Assembly: GCA_003451645.1 (NCBI GenBank)
Contig: DMER01000118.1
Span: 482 to 26,110, forward strand
DNA: 25,629 nucleotides
Reading direction: 5' to 3'
Origin: Alphaproteobacteria bacterium
GTDB taxonomy: Bacteria > Pseudomonadota > Alphaproteobacteria > Micropepsales > Micropepsaceae
In this document: one piece after another, positions 25,606-25,629 of the stretch
Numbering within the stretch: the stretch's first letter is position 1
How the letters are laid out: the number at the start of each line of letters is the position of its first letter
Translations under genes and position numbers: made by a program
Notes under the pieces: model-generated
Seen by the model: the letters and a program-made list of their open reading frames with translations, nothing else
Databases searched by the model: none
Told to the model about the DNA's origin: nothing

Positions 25606-25629
25606 CTCTATTGAATTGCCGTGCATCGT

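Overview
The window comes from an alphaproteobacterium of roughly 60% GC. The evidence is a complete fourteen-subunit complex I operon with separate nuoC and nuoD, the downstream order nuoN-birA-coaX-rnj, a DUF1467 gene next to methylmalonyl-CoA epimerase, RNase J, and an intergenic palindrome of a type common in this class. The genus cannot be fixed from the sequence.

Layout. (1) Positions 1-1988 are a tRNA-rich flank. It holds the 3' part of an initiator tRNA, a gene-free stretch with a 9-bp hairpin and a second copy of the tRNA 3' end, a GNAT acetyltransferase on the minus strand, an exported SRPBCC protein on the plus strand, and tRNA-Asp followed by two 70-nt repeats that end in copies of its T-arm. 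(2) Positions 1989-20109 form one long plus-strand gene train: nuoA, B, C, D, a small SnoaL-like gene, nuoE, F, G, H, I, J, K, L, M, N, then birA, coaX and rnj. Most junctions overlap by 4-10 nt or lie within 40 nt, so the genes are probably co-transcribed. The exception is a 108-nt structured gap between nuoI and nuoJ. (3) Positions 20110-22785 hold an autotransporter-like outer-membrane protein, methylmalonyl-CoA epimerase and a DUF1467 membrane protein, ending in a terminator-like hairpin. (4) From 22786 to the end there is a sigma70-like promoter, a secreted protein of unknown function with a plausible Cys-His-Asp hydrolase signature, an EamA-type transporter and a compound inverted repeat.

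How the genes work together. NuoE, F and G form the NADH-oxidising module. NuoB, C, D and I carry electrons to quinone. NuoA, H, J, K, L, M and N form the proton-pumping membrane arm. BirA charges biotin enzymes such as propionyl-CoA carboxylase, CoaX starts CoA synthesis, and the epimerase continues propionyl-CoA degradation, so the neighbourhood groups energy and acyl-CoA metabolism with an mRNA-decay nuclease.

The most unusual points are the SnoaL-like gene inside the nuo operon, the Pro/Ala/His-rich tail on NuoM, the autotransporter between rnj and the epimerase gene, the tRNA-derived duplications after both tRNA genes, and the uncharacterised secreted protein at 22996. I see no CRISPR array, transposase, integrase, phage gene or clear defence system, so no convincing new multi-gene system is visible here.
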